Source: Bacteroidetes bacterium RIFCSPLOWO2_12_FULL_35_15 | GTDB lineage: Bacteria > Bacteroidota > Bacteroidia > 2-12-FULL-35-15 | Direction of reading: 5' to 3' | Length of the DNA: 64,000 nucleotides | Assembly: GCA_001769385.1 (NCBI GenBank) | Contig: MEPB01000026.1 | Span: 1-64,000, forward strand | Shown: piece by piece, positions 52,128-62,305 of the stretch | Numbering within the stretch: position 1 is the stretch's first letter | How the letters are laid out: each line of letters starts with the position of its first letter | Position numbers and translations under genes: made by a program | The notes under the pieces: generated by a model | What the model was told of the DNA's origin: nothing | The model's input: the letters and a program-made list of their open reading frames with translations, nothing else | Database searches by the model: none

Positions 52128-52862
52128 ATGGAAAATAAAACTTATAATTCCAAACTCAGGGCATTATTATCTATAAGAAATTTAGATAAAATACTGAATA
52201 CACATTTAGAACAAATGATGGAAATAGAAAAACAATTGGATGCATTAAATAAAAATGCCCTAACTGTACTTGAATCACATTGTTCCACTGAATCTCAAGA
52301 AATATGGAAAACCATTTTAAAAGAAAATTCGAGTACCATCACGTCCATTAACCAGATATTAAGATCTGCTAAAGAAAAAGTAGTAAGTAAAGATAGATCC
52401 GAGTCAACAGAATTGTGGAAAAAATATGAATTGCATTTGGATAAACTAAAAGAAACATACAAAACCCTGGAAAACCTCGGATTGGAGATCCTTCCTTCTA
52501 AGGAGCATAAACATTGGGAAAAAGACATCTGTACATTTGACGAAACTATCCTTCCGCTGATCGTTTCGCATGCTGAGGTCTGCAAACAGGAACTGGAATT
52601 GATTGCACGATACACTCCAAAAGAGCTTGACAATATTACTTTAATAATTATGCAACATATTCCTGAGGATTTTACATTTGAAGATGCTGATAAATATGAA
52701 AAGGACTATTTAAAAGCCTTTGAAGAATTTAAAAAAGAATTTCGTAAGGAGAAAAATCTTTGGGATAAATTTTTAGATGTATTAGCAGGAGGAACTCACC
52801 AACCTCCTTCTGAACGTGTGATGTTGGAAAGATGGATAGAGGGTGAAAAACAAAATTTATAA
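52128..52862 (+). CDS. Helical cytoplasmic protein of unknown function
   Basis: The 244-residue product is highly charged and almost wholly helical, with long heptad-like stretches (LDKILNTHLEQMMEIEKQLDALNK, LWKKYELHLDKLKETYKTLENLG). It has no signal peptide or membrane segment and no motif I recognise. Confidence 0.65.
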   Translation: MENKTYNSKLRALLSIRNLDKILNTHLEQMMEIEKQLDALNKNALTVLESHCSTESQEIWKTILKENSSTITSINQILRSAKEKVVSKDRSESTELWKKYELHLDKLKETYKTLENLGLEILPSKEHKHWEKDICTFDETILPLIVSHAEVCKQELELIARYTPKELDNITLIIMQHIPEDFTFEDADKYEKDYLKAFEEFKKEFRKEKNLWDKFLDVLAGGTHQPPSERVMLERWIEGEKQNL

Positions 52863-52908
52863 ATCCATTCGGGAGCCTCTTCGTTTCCAAAACTTATGAT
52901 ATAAAAAA

Positions 52909-53003
52909 ATGAAAAAACTAAAAAGCTCCTTGACGATAAAATAATTACCCAGGAAGAATTCGAAAAAGAAAAAAAGAAAATTTTAGAAGAAGAAGGGAAA
53001 TAA
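52909..53003 (+). pseudogene. SHOCT-domain remnant with frame shift
   Basis: The frame ending at 53001-53003 encodes KKLLDDKIITQEEFEKEKKK and ILEEEGK, the short C-terminal SHOCT motif. It has no start codon. An ATG at 52909 begins MKKLKS in another frame that stops at once, and a shift in the A run at 52919-52924 would join the two. The rest of a SHOCT protein is not present. Confidence 0.5.
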
Positions 53004-53059
53004 AAAATAAAAAAAAATTATTATTCTGATCTGTTATCTTAAAATCACAAAAAAAAATA

Positions 53060-53458
53060 ATGAGATTCCTCATTGCCGCATTACTCACCGGGCTGTCATT
53101 TGCGATCATGGATGGCTTAATAAACGGAAATGTGTATGCTGCGGAGCTAATGAAATACTATGACCCTATCGCGAAACATACTATTAATGTCCCGGTAGCA
53201 TTACTCATTGATCTGTTTTATGGAATTATGATAACAGGAATATACAAAATTATTTTTCCTGTTCTACCCACAGGATCCGCAATGATCAAAGGAATAATTT
53301 TTGGAACCGGAATGTGGTTTTTCAGAGTAGTAATGAGTGTGATCTCCTCGTGGATGATGTTTACAATTCCTGCAAAAACTCTGATCTATATGCTATTGAC
53401 CGGTTTACTTGAAATGACAGTATTAGGGATCATTAATGGACTGATACTGAAAAAATAG
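53060..53458 (+). CDS. Small integral membrane protein
   Basis: The 132-residue product has four predicted membrane helices, a conserved-looking FAIMDGLINGNVYAAEL near the start and a two-lysine end (LILKK). No family is recognised beyond general resemblance to small four-helix membrane proteins. Confidence 0.65.
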   Translation: MRFLIAALLTGLSFAIMDGLINGNVYAAELMKYYDPIAKHTINVPVALLIDLFYGIMITGIYKIIFPVLPTGSAMIKGIIFGTGMWFFRVVMSVISSWMMFTIPAKTLIYMLLTGLLEMTVLGIINGLILKK

Positions 53459-53962
53459 AAATGCGAATTTTTGGGATCCTCTTTTTAATTTCAGATTTAG
53501 TAATTTCTTCTTTGAAAAAACAGCTGACTCTGAAATTTATTTTTTCTTCATCATTCTGTAAAAACACTATCAATTCTTATTTTTTCTCATTACTTAGTCC
53601 GTGCCCTCTTATTCCTTGTATTACACCGTCAATTGGGTAAAACATACTTTACTGTATTCATACGACTTTTTTGAAATGGCTGAACTCTTTAAAAAAACAA
53701 GAAAGAATTTCTTCTGTTTTTTATTTTTAAAAATGAAAAAGAACAAAGGTGAAAAAACAATATTTTTTTCTTTGCTCTTTCTATTCCACAAAACAAGGCA
53801 TTACAGGTGTTTTTTTACAAAATTTTTAAAAATAAAAGATAAATGTCAAACAAAATAACACAATTTACTATATTTGATAGGCTGTATGAATCAGCAACAC
53901 AAAAGAAAAGAAAAATATTTTTTTTCAGCTAGCTTAAAAAGGAAAAATAATACGCCATAAGA
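53459..53962. other. Intergenic region upstream of the TPR-SpoIIE gene
   Basis: The stretch is AT-rich with long A and T runs. TATATTTG at 53869-53876 matches TAnnTTTG about 90 bases before the start at 53963, but no TTG lies at -33. A GTG-started frame at 53601-53858 has poor composition and is not called. Confidence 0.45.
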
Positions 53963-56404
53963 ATGCAAACCCAAAAAACCGATTTACATTTCATTGTTTG
54001 CAGTACCCTTAATTTTTGTCCTCCCCTCTGTAATATTACGGGTAGGATACAAAGCAATCGCTCGCATACGTATATTTTTATTTATTATTTTATACTGCTT
54101 ACTTGTTTTTCATTCGTTGAGAAAACTTATGCTTCCGACAGGTCTGGAAAAATTGATTCGCTTAAACAACTGATTGGTAAAGTTGAATCTGACAGTGGCA
54201 AAATAGGTATTTTCAACGCACTTGCATTTCAAATGGCTTTTTCAAATCCTGATTCAGCAATTTATTACGCGAATAAATCCCTTGCCTTATCTGAGCCGCA
54301 TCTTAAATCAACTAAAGAAGAAGAGAGAACAAAATACCTTAGTTTAAAATCTACTTCCTTTCATAACTTAGGTGTGATTTATTATTATGATGGCAATGAC
54401 GAAAAGGCTTTGAATTATTATTTCAAAGCTCTTGAAATACGCAATAAACTTTCAATAGAACATCCTCAACTAATTAAATATAAGAATGACCTGGCAGATA
54501 CTTATAATAACATCGGTATTGCATACAAACATAAAGGAGAATTTGAAAAAGCCCTTGAATATTATCTCAAAGTTTTAATGGTTTATGAAGAGATTAACAA
54601 AACAAATAAAGGAGATTTTTCTTCCAAAACAGGTATTGGTGCTGCGTATAATAATCTCGGAGTAGTATATACTGCTTTAGGAAATTACAGTGAAGCTTTG
54701 CAAAACCATCTTAAATCATTGAAAATAAAAGAAGAGATAGGTGACAAATCAGGTATCGCATATTCCTATAATAATATCGGAATTGTATATGAGTATCAGG
54801 AAGATTTTGATCATGCCTTGGAATATTATTTCAAATCGCTCAAAATAAGGCAGGAAACAGGAAATAAAATGGGGATAGCTAATTCTTTTAATAACATAGG
54901 AAACATCTACAGCGGCAAAAAGAAACACAAAGAGGCTTTAGAATATTTGAAAATGTCGGTAGAAATAAAGGAAGAGTTAGGAGATAAGGAAGGAATTGCT
55001 GCTTCCTATAGCAACATAGGAATGCTTTATTTTGATTTGGGAGGATTTCAGAAAAACCCTGATTCTGCAGCAATATATTATAAAAATGCTTTATTCTATC
55101 TGAAAGAAGTTCTTAAAATGGATGAGGAAAATAATGACAAAAGTGGAATGGCGACTTCTGATGTGAATATTGGTAGTGTTCTTACATGGCTGGGTCGTTT
55201 TGAAGAAGCAGAAGAGTATCTGCAACGCGGATTAAAACTTGCGATGGAATCTGATGAAAAAGATCTTGTCAAAAACGCTTATATGGGCCTTTCTGAATTA
55301 AATTCCAAAACAGGAAATTATAAAAATGCTTTTGAATACCATTTGCTTTATTCCCAAATTAAAGACAGTTTACTTAATGAAGAAAGTGGTAAACAAATTA
55401 AAGAGATGTCTGCCCGTTTTGAAAGTGAAAAAAAAGAAAAACAAATACTACTTCTTGAAAAAGATAAAGAAAAACAGGAGGAGGCAAGAAAAAGGCAACA
55501 ACTTTTCTTTTTGGTTGCAGTTGCATTCTCCATATCTATAGCAATAATCGCTATTATTATTTTCCGCACTCTGAAAGTAACACGTAATCAAAAAATTGTT
55601 ATCGAAAAGCAAAAACATTTAGTTGAGGAAAAACAAAAAGAAATTATTGATTCCATTACGTATGCCAAACGACTTCAGGAAGCCATATTGCCACCGCTCG
55701 AGTTAATCAAAAAACAGTTACCTGAAAGTTTTGTGCTTTACAAACCCAAAGATATTGTTGCCGGTGATTTTTATTGGATGGAAGTAATCGACAATATTGT
55801 TTTCATAGCTGCTGCCGACTGTACAGGGCACGGTGTCCCTGGTGCAATGGTTTCTGTTGTTTGCAGCAATGCGCTTAACCGAACCGTAAAAGAGTTTGGC
55901 TTACGTGCTACAGGAGAAATTCTTGACAAAGTAACTGACCTTGTTCTTGAAACCTTTGAAAAAAGCAGTTCCGATGTTAAAGACGGTATGGACATCTCCT
56001 TGCTTGCAATTAAATTCCCTTCTCCTAATGAGATTGACAGACAGATAAGACTTCAGTGGAGTGGAGCAAATAATCCATTATGGTATGTTCAAAACGGAAA
56101 TATTAAAGAAATTACAGCAGACAAACAGCCTATCGGAAAACAAGACAAGAGAAAACCTTTTACAACTCACACCATAGAATATTCGGACTATTCTGTATTC
56201 TATTTATTTACTGATGGATTGCCCGATCAGTTTGGAGGATTAAAAGGGAAGAAATTTTTATACAAAAGATTTAAAGAAAATTTATTTTCGATTTACAAAT
56301 TACCGATGGAAGAGCAGCAATCAAATTTAGAAAAAACATTTCAAGATTGGAAAGGAAGGCTAGAACAGTTGGACGACATAACAGTAATTGGAATAAAAAT
56401 TTAA
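53963..56404 (+). CDS. TPR - transmembrane - SpoIIE/PP2C-type serine phosphatase
   Basis: The 813-residue product has an N-terminal hydrophobic segment (about 35-55) and an array of at least seven tetratricopeptide repeats (about 100-470, many with YNNIGIVYxxxGxxxxAL). A coiled coil (475-515), a membrane helix (about 515-535), another coiled coil and a C-terminal SpoIIE domain (VLYKPKDIVAGDFYWMEV, AADCTGHGVPGAMVSVV, FLFTDGLPDQFGG, DDITVIGIKI) follow. It would read a signal outside through the TPRs and dephosphorylate a cytoplasmic partner such as an anti-anti-sigma (STAS) protein. No such partner is adjacent; the only STAS domain in the window is in the SulP protein. Confidence 0.88.
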   Translation: MQTQKTDLHFIVCSTLNFCPPLCNITGRIQSNRSHTYIFIYYFILLTCFSFVEKTYASDRSGKIDSLKQLIGKVESDSGKIGIFNALAFQMAFSNPDSAIYYANKSLALSEPHLKSTKEEERTKYLSLKSTSFHNLGVIYYYDGNDEKALNYYFKALEIRNKLSIEHPQLIKYKNDLADTYNNIGIAYKHKGEFEKALEYYLKVLMVYEEINKTNKGDFSSKTGIGAAYNNLGVVYTALGNYSEALQNHLKSLKIKEEIGDKSGIAYSYNNIGIVYEYQEDFDHALEYYFKSLKIRQETGNKMGIANSFNNIGNIYSGKKKHKEALEYLKMSVEIKEELGDKEGIAASYSNIGMLYFDLGGFQKNPDSAAIYYKNALFYLKEVLKMDEENNDKSGMATSDVNIGSVLTWLGRFEEAEEYLQRGLKLAMESDEKDLVKNAYMGLSELNSKTGNYKNAFEYHLLYSQIKDSLLNEESGKQIKEMSARFESEKKEKQILLLEKDKEKQEEARKRQQLFFLVAVAFSISIAIIAIIIFRTLKVTRNQKIVIEKQKHLVEEKQKEIIDSITYAKRLQEAILPPLELIKKQLPESFVLYKPKDIVAGDFYWMEVIDNIVFIAAADCTGHGVPGAMVSVVCSNALNRTVKEFGLRATGEILDKVTDLVLETFEKSSSDVKDGMDISLLAIKFPSPNEIDRQIRLQWSGANNPLWYVQNGNIKEITADKQPIGKQDKRKPFTTHTIEYSDYSVFYLFTDGLPDQFGGLKGKKFLYKRFKENLFSIYKLPMEEQQSNLEKTFQDWKGRLEQLDDITVIGIKI

Positions 56405-56489
56405 AATATCCCTTTGCAAAACGTTGATTTATTATAGTACTAGAAAAGAGTTTCATCACTATGTAAGCAATACACCTTAGCTCATCTTG

Positions 56490-58544
56490 TTAGTTGTTTG
56501 CTAATATATACTCCTTCGAATTTAGTTTCTCCAAAACCTTTCCCATATCAATCCCTGCTCCCAATACTCCTTTGAAAATATCACCCTTTTTCTGAAGTCT
56601 TTCAAAAATTGTTTTGATGGTAAAATGAGAAGGAAGCAGCCCTTTTTTTAATTCATTCCATTCAAGTGGTGTAGAAACAGGTGCGCCCGGTTTTGGTCTG
56701 AGGCAATATGGAGCCGCGAGGGTTTGTCCCTTCCTGTTTTGCAAATAGTCAATGTAGATTTTATTTTTTCTTTTACTTGGTATTCGTTCAAGACTGGTAA
56801 TTTCAGGTACCAATTCATGACTGAGGGTGGCAATCAATTCTGCAAACTTTACCGACTCATCATAATTATATTTTGCTCCCAAGGGAATATAAATATGAAT
56901 TCCTCTGGAGCCGGATGTTTTACAAAATCCGCTTATATTTCCTTTGTCTAACACTTCTTTAACGGCAAGAGCAACTTCAATTGCCTCCTCAAACGAAGAA
57001 ACATCGGGTGGATCTAAATCAATAACAAGATAATCGGGAAATTCAATGCTTCCCTTACTTGAAAGCCATGGATTTATTTCAATGCAACCCAGATTAGCCA
57101 TATAAATCAAAGTTGCTTTATCCTGGCACATTAAATAATTGATCTTTTTATTGGTTGATTCGGAAAATATTTTTATAGTTTCGATCCAGTCCGGCAACGT
57201 TGAAAGCATATCTTTTTGAAAAAAACTTTGTTGATTAATTCCATTCGGATTTCGTCTTAAACTTTCCGGTCTGTTCTTTAAATAAGGTAAAATATAATCA
57301 GACACTTTGTTATAATATTCAATGAGATCTTCTTTGGTATAGTTTTCTTCCGGCCAATATATTTTTTTTAAATTAGTCAACTTCAATGGTTTTCCCTCTA
57401 TTTTTAGTAGTGCTTCCTTCCCATCTTCGCTAAGATCTTCCTCCTTAATTAATGTATTTATTTTTGAATTTTTTTTTATTGAATTTTTTTTTATTGAAAC
57501 ATTTTTATACCCTACTTTCGCTTCTTTTATTTTTTTATTTTTTTCCAAACCGGAATTTTCAGATTTTAAAAATGACGCATCATTTTTTTTTATTTTCTTG
57601 GTTTTTAAGATCGATTCAATTGGATTTTCCATTTCTCGGTTTACGTCTTTTGCATTTTTATCCTCTCTCATTCCAAGGAATACAGGCATCCTCATAACTC
57701 CATCATTGGTCCATTGCTGAAATTTTACTTCACAAACCAGTTGAGGTTTCAACCATTTTACGGGAGCATTCGTTTTTGGAATAATTCTAAAAGGTGATTT
57801 TTTCTGAACTAAAGGTTTTAATTTTATAATGATTTGCCGAAGGTTCTTATCATTAAACCCTCCCCCTGTATGACCTACATAAACTAATTCTTCTTTTTGA
57901 TAAACGCCCAGCACCAAGGCGCCAAAATGTTTTCTTCCCGCATGTGGTTCAGTGAACCCTGCAATAACTACTTCCTGTTGCTTGACTGTTTTTATTTTTA
58001 ACCAATCTCTCCCTCTCACTCCAGGCAAATAGGTGCTGTCTGCTTTTTTTGCAATGATTCCTTCCAGTTCTTTTTTTTTCACCAATGCAAAAAATTTGTT
58101 CCCTTCCTTCACAATATGATCGTTATATTTTATTGTTGGATCGTTGGGCAGAATTTTTTTTAGTAATTCTTTTCTCTGCCACAACGGAAGTCCGGTAAGG
58201 TCGTGTCCATTGTAATACAGAAGATCAAAAACATAATAAACAATGTTTCCTTTACCTGTCCGCTGATAATTTTGTATTAACTGAAATTGAGATTTTCCTT
58301 CCTTATCCAAAGCCACAATTTCTCCATCAAAAATCGCCTGCATCCCCAGTCGAGAAAGTGATTCATAAACAGTTGGGAAACGCGTATTAAATGAAAGATT
58401 GTTTCTTGAATACAAATAAATATCAGTAAAATTGACCTCCGCTATGGCTCTGAACCCATCCCATTTTATTTCAAAGATCCATTCATCTGAATCAAAAGCC
58501 GCTTTCACAAGTGTTGCCATCATTGGTTTTATACGATGAGGCAT
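56490..58544 (-). CDS. ligD: LigD ligase-polymerase, lacking the phosphoesterase domain
   Basis: The 684-residue product joins an ATP-dependent DNA ligase domain (adenylated lysine Lys27 in EIKWDGFR; IFDGEIVALDKEGKS; EGIIAKKADSTY) to an AEP-type polymerase domain (about 395-680) with the metal aspartates in YLVIDLDPPD and SGSRGIHIYIPLG. Between them is a lysine-rich linker of about 70 residues with a short SIKKN repeat. It fills and seals broken DNA ends brought together by Ku. The phosphoesterase domain that is often fused in front is a separate gene 20 bases upstream. Confidence 0.93.
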   Translation of the reverse strand: MPHRIKPMMATLVKAAFDSDEWIFEIKWDGFRAIAEVNFTDIYLYSRNNLSFNTRFPTVYESLSRLGMQAIFDGEIVALDKEGKSQFQLIQNYQRTGKGNIVYYVFDLLYYNGHDLTGLPLWQRKELLKKILPNDPTIKYNDHIVKEGNKFFALVKKKELEGIIAKKADSTYLPGVRGRDWLKIKTVKQQEVVIAGFTEPHAGRKHFGALVLGVYQKEELVYVGHTGGGFNDKNLRQIIIKLKPLVQKKSPFRIIPKTNAPVKWLKPQLVCEVKFQQWTNDGVMRMPVFLGMREDKNAKDVNREMENPIESILKTKKIKKNDASFLKSENSGLEKNKKIKEAKVGYKNVSIKKNSIKKNSKINTLIKEEDLSEDGKEALLKIEGKPLKLTNLKKIYWPEENYTKEDLIEYYNKVSDYILPYLKNRPESLRRNPNGINQQSFFQKDMLSTLPDWIETIKIFSESTNKKINYLMCQDKATLIYMANLGCIEINPWLSSKGSIEFPDYLVIDLDPPDVSSFEEAIEVALAVKEVLDKGNISGFCKTSGSRGIHIYIPLGAKYNYDESVKFAELIATLSHELVPEITSLERIPSKRKNKIYIDYLQNRKGQTLAAPYCLRPKPGAPVSTPLEWNELKKGLLPSHFTIKTIFERLQKKGDIFKGVLGAGIDMGKVLEKLNSKEYILANN

Positions 58545-58564
58545 TTTTGCTTTTTTTGAATCTT

Positions 58565-59227
58565 TTAATAAGCTGGTTTCATTTTTGCTTTTTTTTTTGA
58601 ATGATTAGTCTGGGTGATCTTATCAGAAACAATACTCTCTTTTTTTTTACCCGATTGGGTTTTTATTTGTTCTAAACTTCTTTTCGTGACAATTGATTTG
58701 TCTTCGTTTAATACATCTTTTACGTTAGCGTATTCATCTTTCTTTTTAATAAACAACCATTCATTGCCTTTTTTCAGATGCATTTTCACAAGTGCAAATT
58801 CTCCGTTCAGCTTTTTTCCTTTTAAAATTATTTTCAGATTTCCTTTTTGCAAACCTTCCAGCAATGCCTTTTCATTTTCCGTTTTTTCTTTTGTATCTAT
58901 AGCCTGATAGGTCCCTTCATCCCAAATCATCACGGTACCTGCTCCATAATTCCCCTCCGGAATAATCCCTTCAAATTTTCCATAATCTAAAGGATGGTCT
59001 TCTACCATTATTGCAAGTCTTTTATCATTGGGATTCATGGACGGTCCTTTTGGAATGGCCCAGCTTTTTAATACCCCTTCCATTTCAAGTCTTAAATCAT
59101 AATGCAAATGCGATGCATCATGTTTATGCACAACAAATTGGTGTTCATCAAGGCTCCTTTTTAATTTCGCTTTCGGCTCAGGAGTCTCATTGAATTTTCG
59201 TTTTTTTTTATACAGAGTGAGTGTCAT
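58565..59227 (-). CDS. LigD 3'-phosphoesterase domain as a stand-alone protein
   Basis: The 220-residue product is the PE domain: FVVHKHDASHLHYDLRLEMEGVLKSWAIPKGPS with the metal-binding histidines and aspartate, HPLDYGKFEGIIPEGNYGAGTVMIWDEG, and GEFALVKMHLKKGNEWLFIKKKD. It cleans 3' ends by removing phosphates or a ribonucleotide before ligation. A lysine-rich tail ends in MKPAY. It lies between ku and the ligase-polymerase gene in one operon. Confidence 0.92.
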   Translation of the reverse strand: MTLTLYKKKRKFNETPEPKAKLKRSLDEHQFVVHKHDASHLHYDLRLEMEGVLKSWAIPKGPSMNPNDKRLAIMVEDHPLDYGKFEGIIPEGNYGAGTVMIWDEGTYQAIDTKEKTENEKALLEGLQKGNLKIILKGKKLNGEFALVKMHLKKGNEWLFIKKKDEYANVKDVLNEDKSIVTKRSLEQIKTQSGKKKESIVSDKITQTNHSKKKAKMKPAY

Positions 59228-59245
59228 TAAACAATTGGTTAAATT

Positions 59246-60106
59246 CTATATTTTATGCTTTAATTTTTTATATTTTACTGCTTTTTGTTTTTTAATTGTT
59301 CTCAATTGCCTCACAGGAGATCGATCCTGAACTTTTCTTCCTTTCACCGATTCAAGACTTGCCTTAATCACCGACATTAAATCTTTAACATGTGTGGCCT
59401 CTGAAATTTTCCCTTTTACCTCCACAGGTTTTCCTTTAGCTTTTAATTCTATTACTTTTTTTAATTCATCCACATAAGTATCTTTATAATTGGCCGGATT
59501 AAATTTTTCAGTCAGTTGTTCAATAAGTTTGATCCCCATTTCTATTTCTTTTAATGAAACAGTGCTTTTTCCCGGCAAATTCAATTGATCGGCTGATCGG
59601 ATATTTGAAGTGTATCTTAATTGATTTAAAATGATAACATCTCCCGAAATTTTGATTGCACCAATATGTTCCCGATGTTTTAAAACAAATGTTGCGATAC
59701 CCGTTTTCTTTGATTTCCGTAAAGCTTCTCGAAGCAAAGCATAAGGCTTGACAGCATTTTTATCAGGTTCAAGAAAATAGGGTTTGTCGAAATAAACAGA
59801 ATCAATTTCCTCCTCATTTACAAAATTCACTATTTCAATTAAATTATTTTTCCTGACATTTGCATTCTTAAAATCTTCTTCATTCAGCACTATGTATTTC
59901 CCTTTTTCTATTTCATATCCTTTTACAATATCTTTGAATGCAACTTCCCGCCCATCAGAAACAGCAATCCGTGCATACCGGATCGGTGACAGGTCTTGTT
60001 TTGCAAGCATGTCAAGATCGATATAATCATCTCCTGTTGCACTATATAATTTGACCGGAATATTTACCAATCCAAAACTAATTGCTCCACTCCATATTGA
60101 TTTCAT
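59246..60106 (-). CDS. ku: Ku protein of bacterial non-homologous end joining
   Basis: The start is set at ATG 60106, giving MKSIWSGAISFGLVNIPVKLY, the standard Ku opening; a longer in-frame start (60157) adds 17 residues that do not fit. The 286-residue product contains the beta-barrel core (GREVAFKDIVKGYEIEKGKYIVLNEEDF, YFDKPYFLEPDK, ALREALRKSKKTGIATFVLKHREH) and a basic C-terminal tail. Ku dimers ring broken DNA ends and recruit LigD. It is the first gene of the ku-PE-ligD operon. Confidence 0.95.
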   Translation of the reverse strand: MKSIWSGAISFGLVNIPVKLYSATGDDYIDLDMLAKQDLSPIRYARIAVSDGREVAFKDIVKGYEIEKGKYIVLNEEDFKNANVRKNNLIEIVNFVNEEEIDSVYFDKPYFLEPDKNAVKPYALLREALRKSKKTGIATFVLKHREHIGAIKISGDVIILNQLRYTSNIRSADQLNLPGKSTVSLKEIEMGIKLIEQLTEKFNPANYKDTYVDELKKVIELKAKGKPVEVKGKISEATHVKDLMSVIKASLESVKGRKVQDRSPVRQLRTIKKQKAVKYKKLKHKI

Positions 60107-60278
60107 GTTTTTTTTGTCAGGATAAATTATACATTTATACACGAAAGAATAAAGCAAAAATGATTAATTGCTCATCAATGGACAATGACCTCAGTCAAAG
60201 AAAAAATTTTATTCAGCAGGAAATTCCGAAATGAAATTATTAGGAGAGTAAAAAATGGTGCGTAAAAAATCAATAAAA

Positions 60279-60674
60279 CTAAAGGCTTCTTTTCTTCCAA
60301 TACCACACCTCATCTTGTGATTCTTTGTCGATTTGCTTCCAGTAATGTGGGGTAACAAATTTTCCGTCTTCGGTTTTTAATTGGCGGTTATATACTCCAT
60401 TTATAGGATTAAATGTGAGATCCGTAACACCAACAGTAAATGTTGTTATGACAGGAGCTGGAGGAGTTGTTTCAACAGGAGCATCTGTTCCTGCCGGGAC
60501 TATAGGTTTAGCTGCTGTTTTTGGTGGAGGACTGTTCACTACAACAACAGTAAAGCCATTAAATTCTAATAGCTTTTTTAAAAATTCTACACGTTCAGCA
60601 CTGCAATTTTTTTCAATAATGGAGCATTTTACTTCTCCAAGTTCTTCAAATGAATAATTTGCATTTAATGCCAT
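60279..60674 (-). CDS. Hypothetical protein with a proline-rich linker
   Basis: The 131-residue product has an N-terminal domain of about 50 residues (CSIIEKNCSAERVEFLKKLLEFNGFTVVVV), a Pro/Thr/Ala linker (about 52-80), and a C-terminal piece with FNPINGVYNRQLKTEDGKFVTPHYWKQ. There is no signal peptide. I do not recognise the family. Confidence 0.6.
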   Translation of the reverse strand: MALNANYSFEELGEVKCSIIEKNCSAERVEFLKKLLEFNGFTVVVVNSPPPKTAAKPIVPAGTDAPVETTPPAPVITTFTVGVTDLTFNPINGVYNRQLKTEDGKFVTPHYWKQIDKESQDEVWYWKKRSL

Positions 60675-60731
60675 CTGCTTTTTTTATTTATTTTTTCTAT
60701 CCACCTATCGTCCCTCTCTTGAGGAGAGGTC

Positions 60732-62138
60732 TTAAATGGTAAGACTATTAATATAATCGTAAATACAACTTGCAAAACCAACCAGCACCACACCAACCAT
60801 ACAAATGATCAAACCTAGTTTTGCTGAAAAGCTTGCATTTAATTTTTCGATTGGTGCATCATTCGGATCAACAAAAATTGCTTTCACCACACGCAAATAA
60901 TAATACAATGAAACGATCATGTTCAAGGAAGCGATGATCACTAAAATATAATTACCATGACTTGCTCCTGCAGTTACCAAAAACATTTTTCCGAAAAAAC
61001 CAGCGGTTGGCGGAATACCAGCCAATGAAAATAAGGAGATGGTAAGTACCCAACTAAGTAATTTATTGGTCTTATAAAAACCTTTGTAATCACTTATGTT
61101 TTCTTTTTTCGCAAGTGCAGATACGATTCCGATAACACCAAATGCTCCAAGATTTGAGAAAATATACACCAATAAAAAATAAATGGTTGAACTTGTTCCC
61201 ATTTGGTTACCTGCTGATAAACCTAATAAAATATAACCGGCTTGCGCGATGGATGAAAATGCAAGGAAACGTTTAATATTATCCTGACGGATAGCAAATA
61301 AATTTCCAACAGTTATTGTAAGCACAATACTTAGGAACAACATGTTGTACCACATGCCCTGGAAATTTAAAAACAGTGGACCTAATACTGAAATGAAAAC
61401 AAAAACAATTGCTGCTTTTGAAATTACCGAAAGATAAGATGTAACTGAAACAGGTGATCCTTCATACACATCTGCTGTCCATAAGTGAAAAGGAACGGAT
61501 GAAAGTTTAAATGCAAATCCAACAAAAACAAATATCAATGCTAAAATTTGCAAGTGTCCGCCTCCAATAAGTCCGGGCAATTCTGAAAAGCTCAATGTGC
61601 CTGTACTTCCATAAAGCAAAGAGATACCAAACAACATGATACAAGAAGAGAATGCTGATAACAAAATCATTTTTACAGCAGCTTCAGATGATTTTAATTT
61701 TCCCAGATCAAAATTAGCAAGTGCAGCAAGTGGTATGGAGGCAATCTCCAAGCCAAGGTAAAACATCAGGAAGTTACCACTTGATATCATAAAGAACATG
61801 CCTAGCAAGGTGGTTAATAATAAGATGAAAAATTCAGGAACATGTTTATGAGATTTTAACCAATCGAATGCCTGTAATGAAATGATAAGTGTACCAAAAT
61901 TCAGAATTGATTTTTCAAGAACAAGAATATTATTGCTATGGAACATTCCATTAAAAAGCATTCCATCAGCACTCGATATAAATCCTACTGCAAAATTAAG
62001 AAGCAATAAAAAGTTGGTAATATGCAACCAGGTACTGTTATCTTTAATGCCATCCCAAACTTTAAGGATCAGCAAAATAAAGATGATGAGCGTTAAGCTC
62101 AATTCAGATTTCATTAATATAAAAAAGTCAGTGTTCAT
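60732..62138 (-). CDS. nuoN: NADH-quinone oxidoreductase subunit N
   Basis: The 468-residue antiporter-like membrane subunit of complex I has about 14 helices. Family motifs include FLMFYLGLEIASIPLAALANF, SSVPFHLWTADVYEGSPVSVTSYLSVISKAA (with the conserved lysine) and SLAGIPPTAGFFGKMFLV. It pumps protons as part of the membrane arm. It follows nuoM on the same strand with a 167-base gap, larger than usual. Confidence 0.95.
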   Translation of the reverse strand: MNTDFFILMKSELSLTLIIFILLILKVWDGIKDNSTWLHITNFLLLLNFAVGFISSADGMLFNGMFHSNNILVLEKSILNFGTLIISLQAFDWLKSHKHVPEFFILLLTTLLGMFFMISSGNFLMFYLGLEIASIPLAALANFDLGKLKSSEAAVKMILLSAFSSCIMLFGISLLYGSTGTLSFSELPGLIGGGHLQILALIFVFVGFAFKLSSVPFHLWTADVYEGSPVSVTSYLSVISKAAIVFVFISVLGPLFLNFQGMWYNMLFLSIVLTITVGNLFAIRQDNIKRFLAFSSIAQAGYILLGLSAGNQMGTSSTIYFLLVYIFSNLGAFGVIGIVSALAKKENISDYKGFYKTNKLLSWVLTISLFSLAGIPPTAGFFGKMFLVTAGASHGNYILVIIASLNMIVSLYYYLRVVKAIFVDPNDAPIEKLNASFSAKLGLIICMVGVVLVGFASCIYDYINSLTI

Positions 62139-62305
62139 TAATTTGGTAATTAGATAATTTGGAAATGTGTCAATTTACTAAATGCTTAAAACATGTTTTT
62201 AAGTTTTGATGTTTATTAATTTGATATTTAAATAAATTCATTTTCAAATTATCAAATAAGTACATTTTCAAATTATTTTTTCAATTCATTTATTTTAATT
62301 TATTT

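Noticed and set aside
53601..53858. GTG-started 85-codon frame
   Set aside because: The composition is low-complexity Phe/Lys-rich, it overlaps A/T runs, and it has no ribosome binding site or motif.
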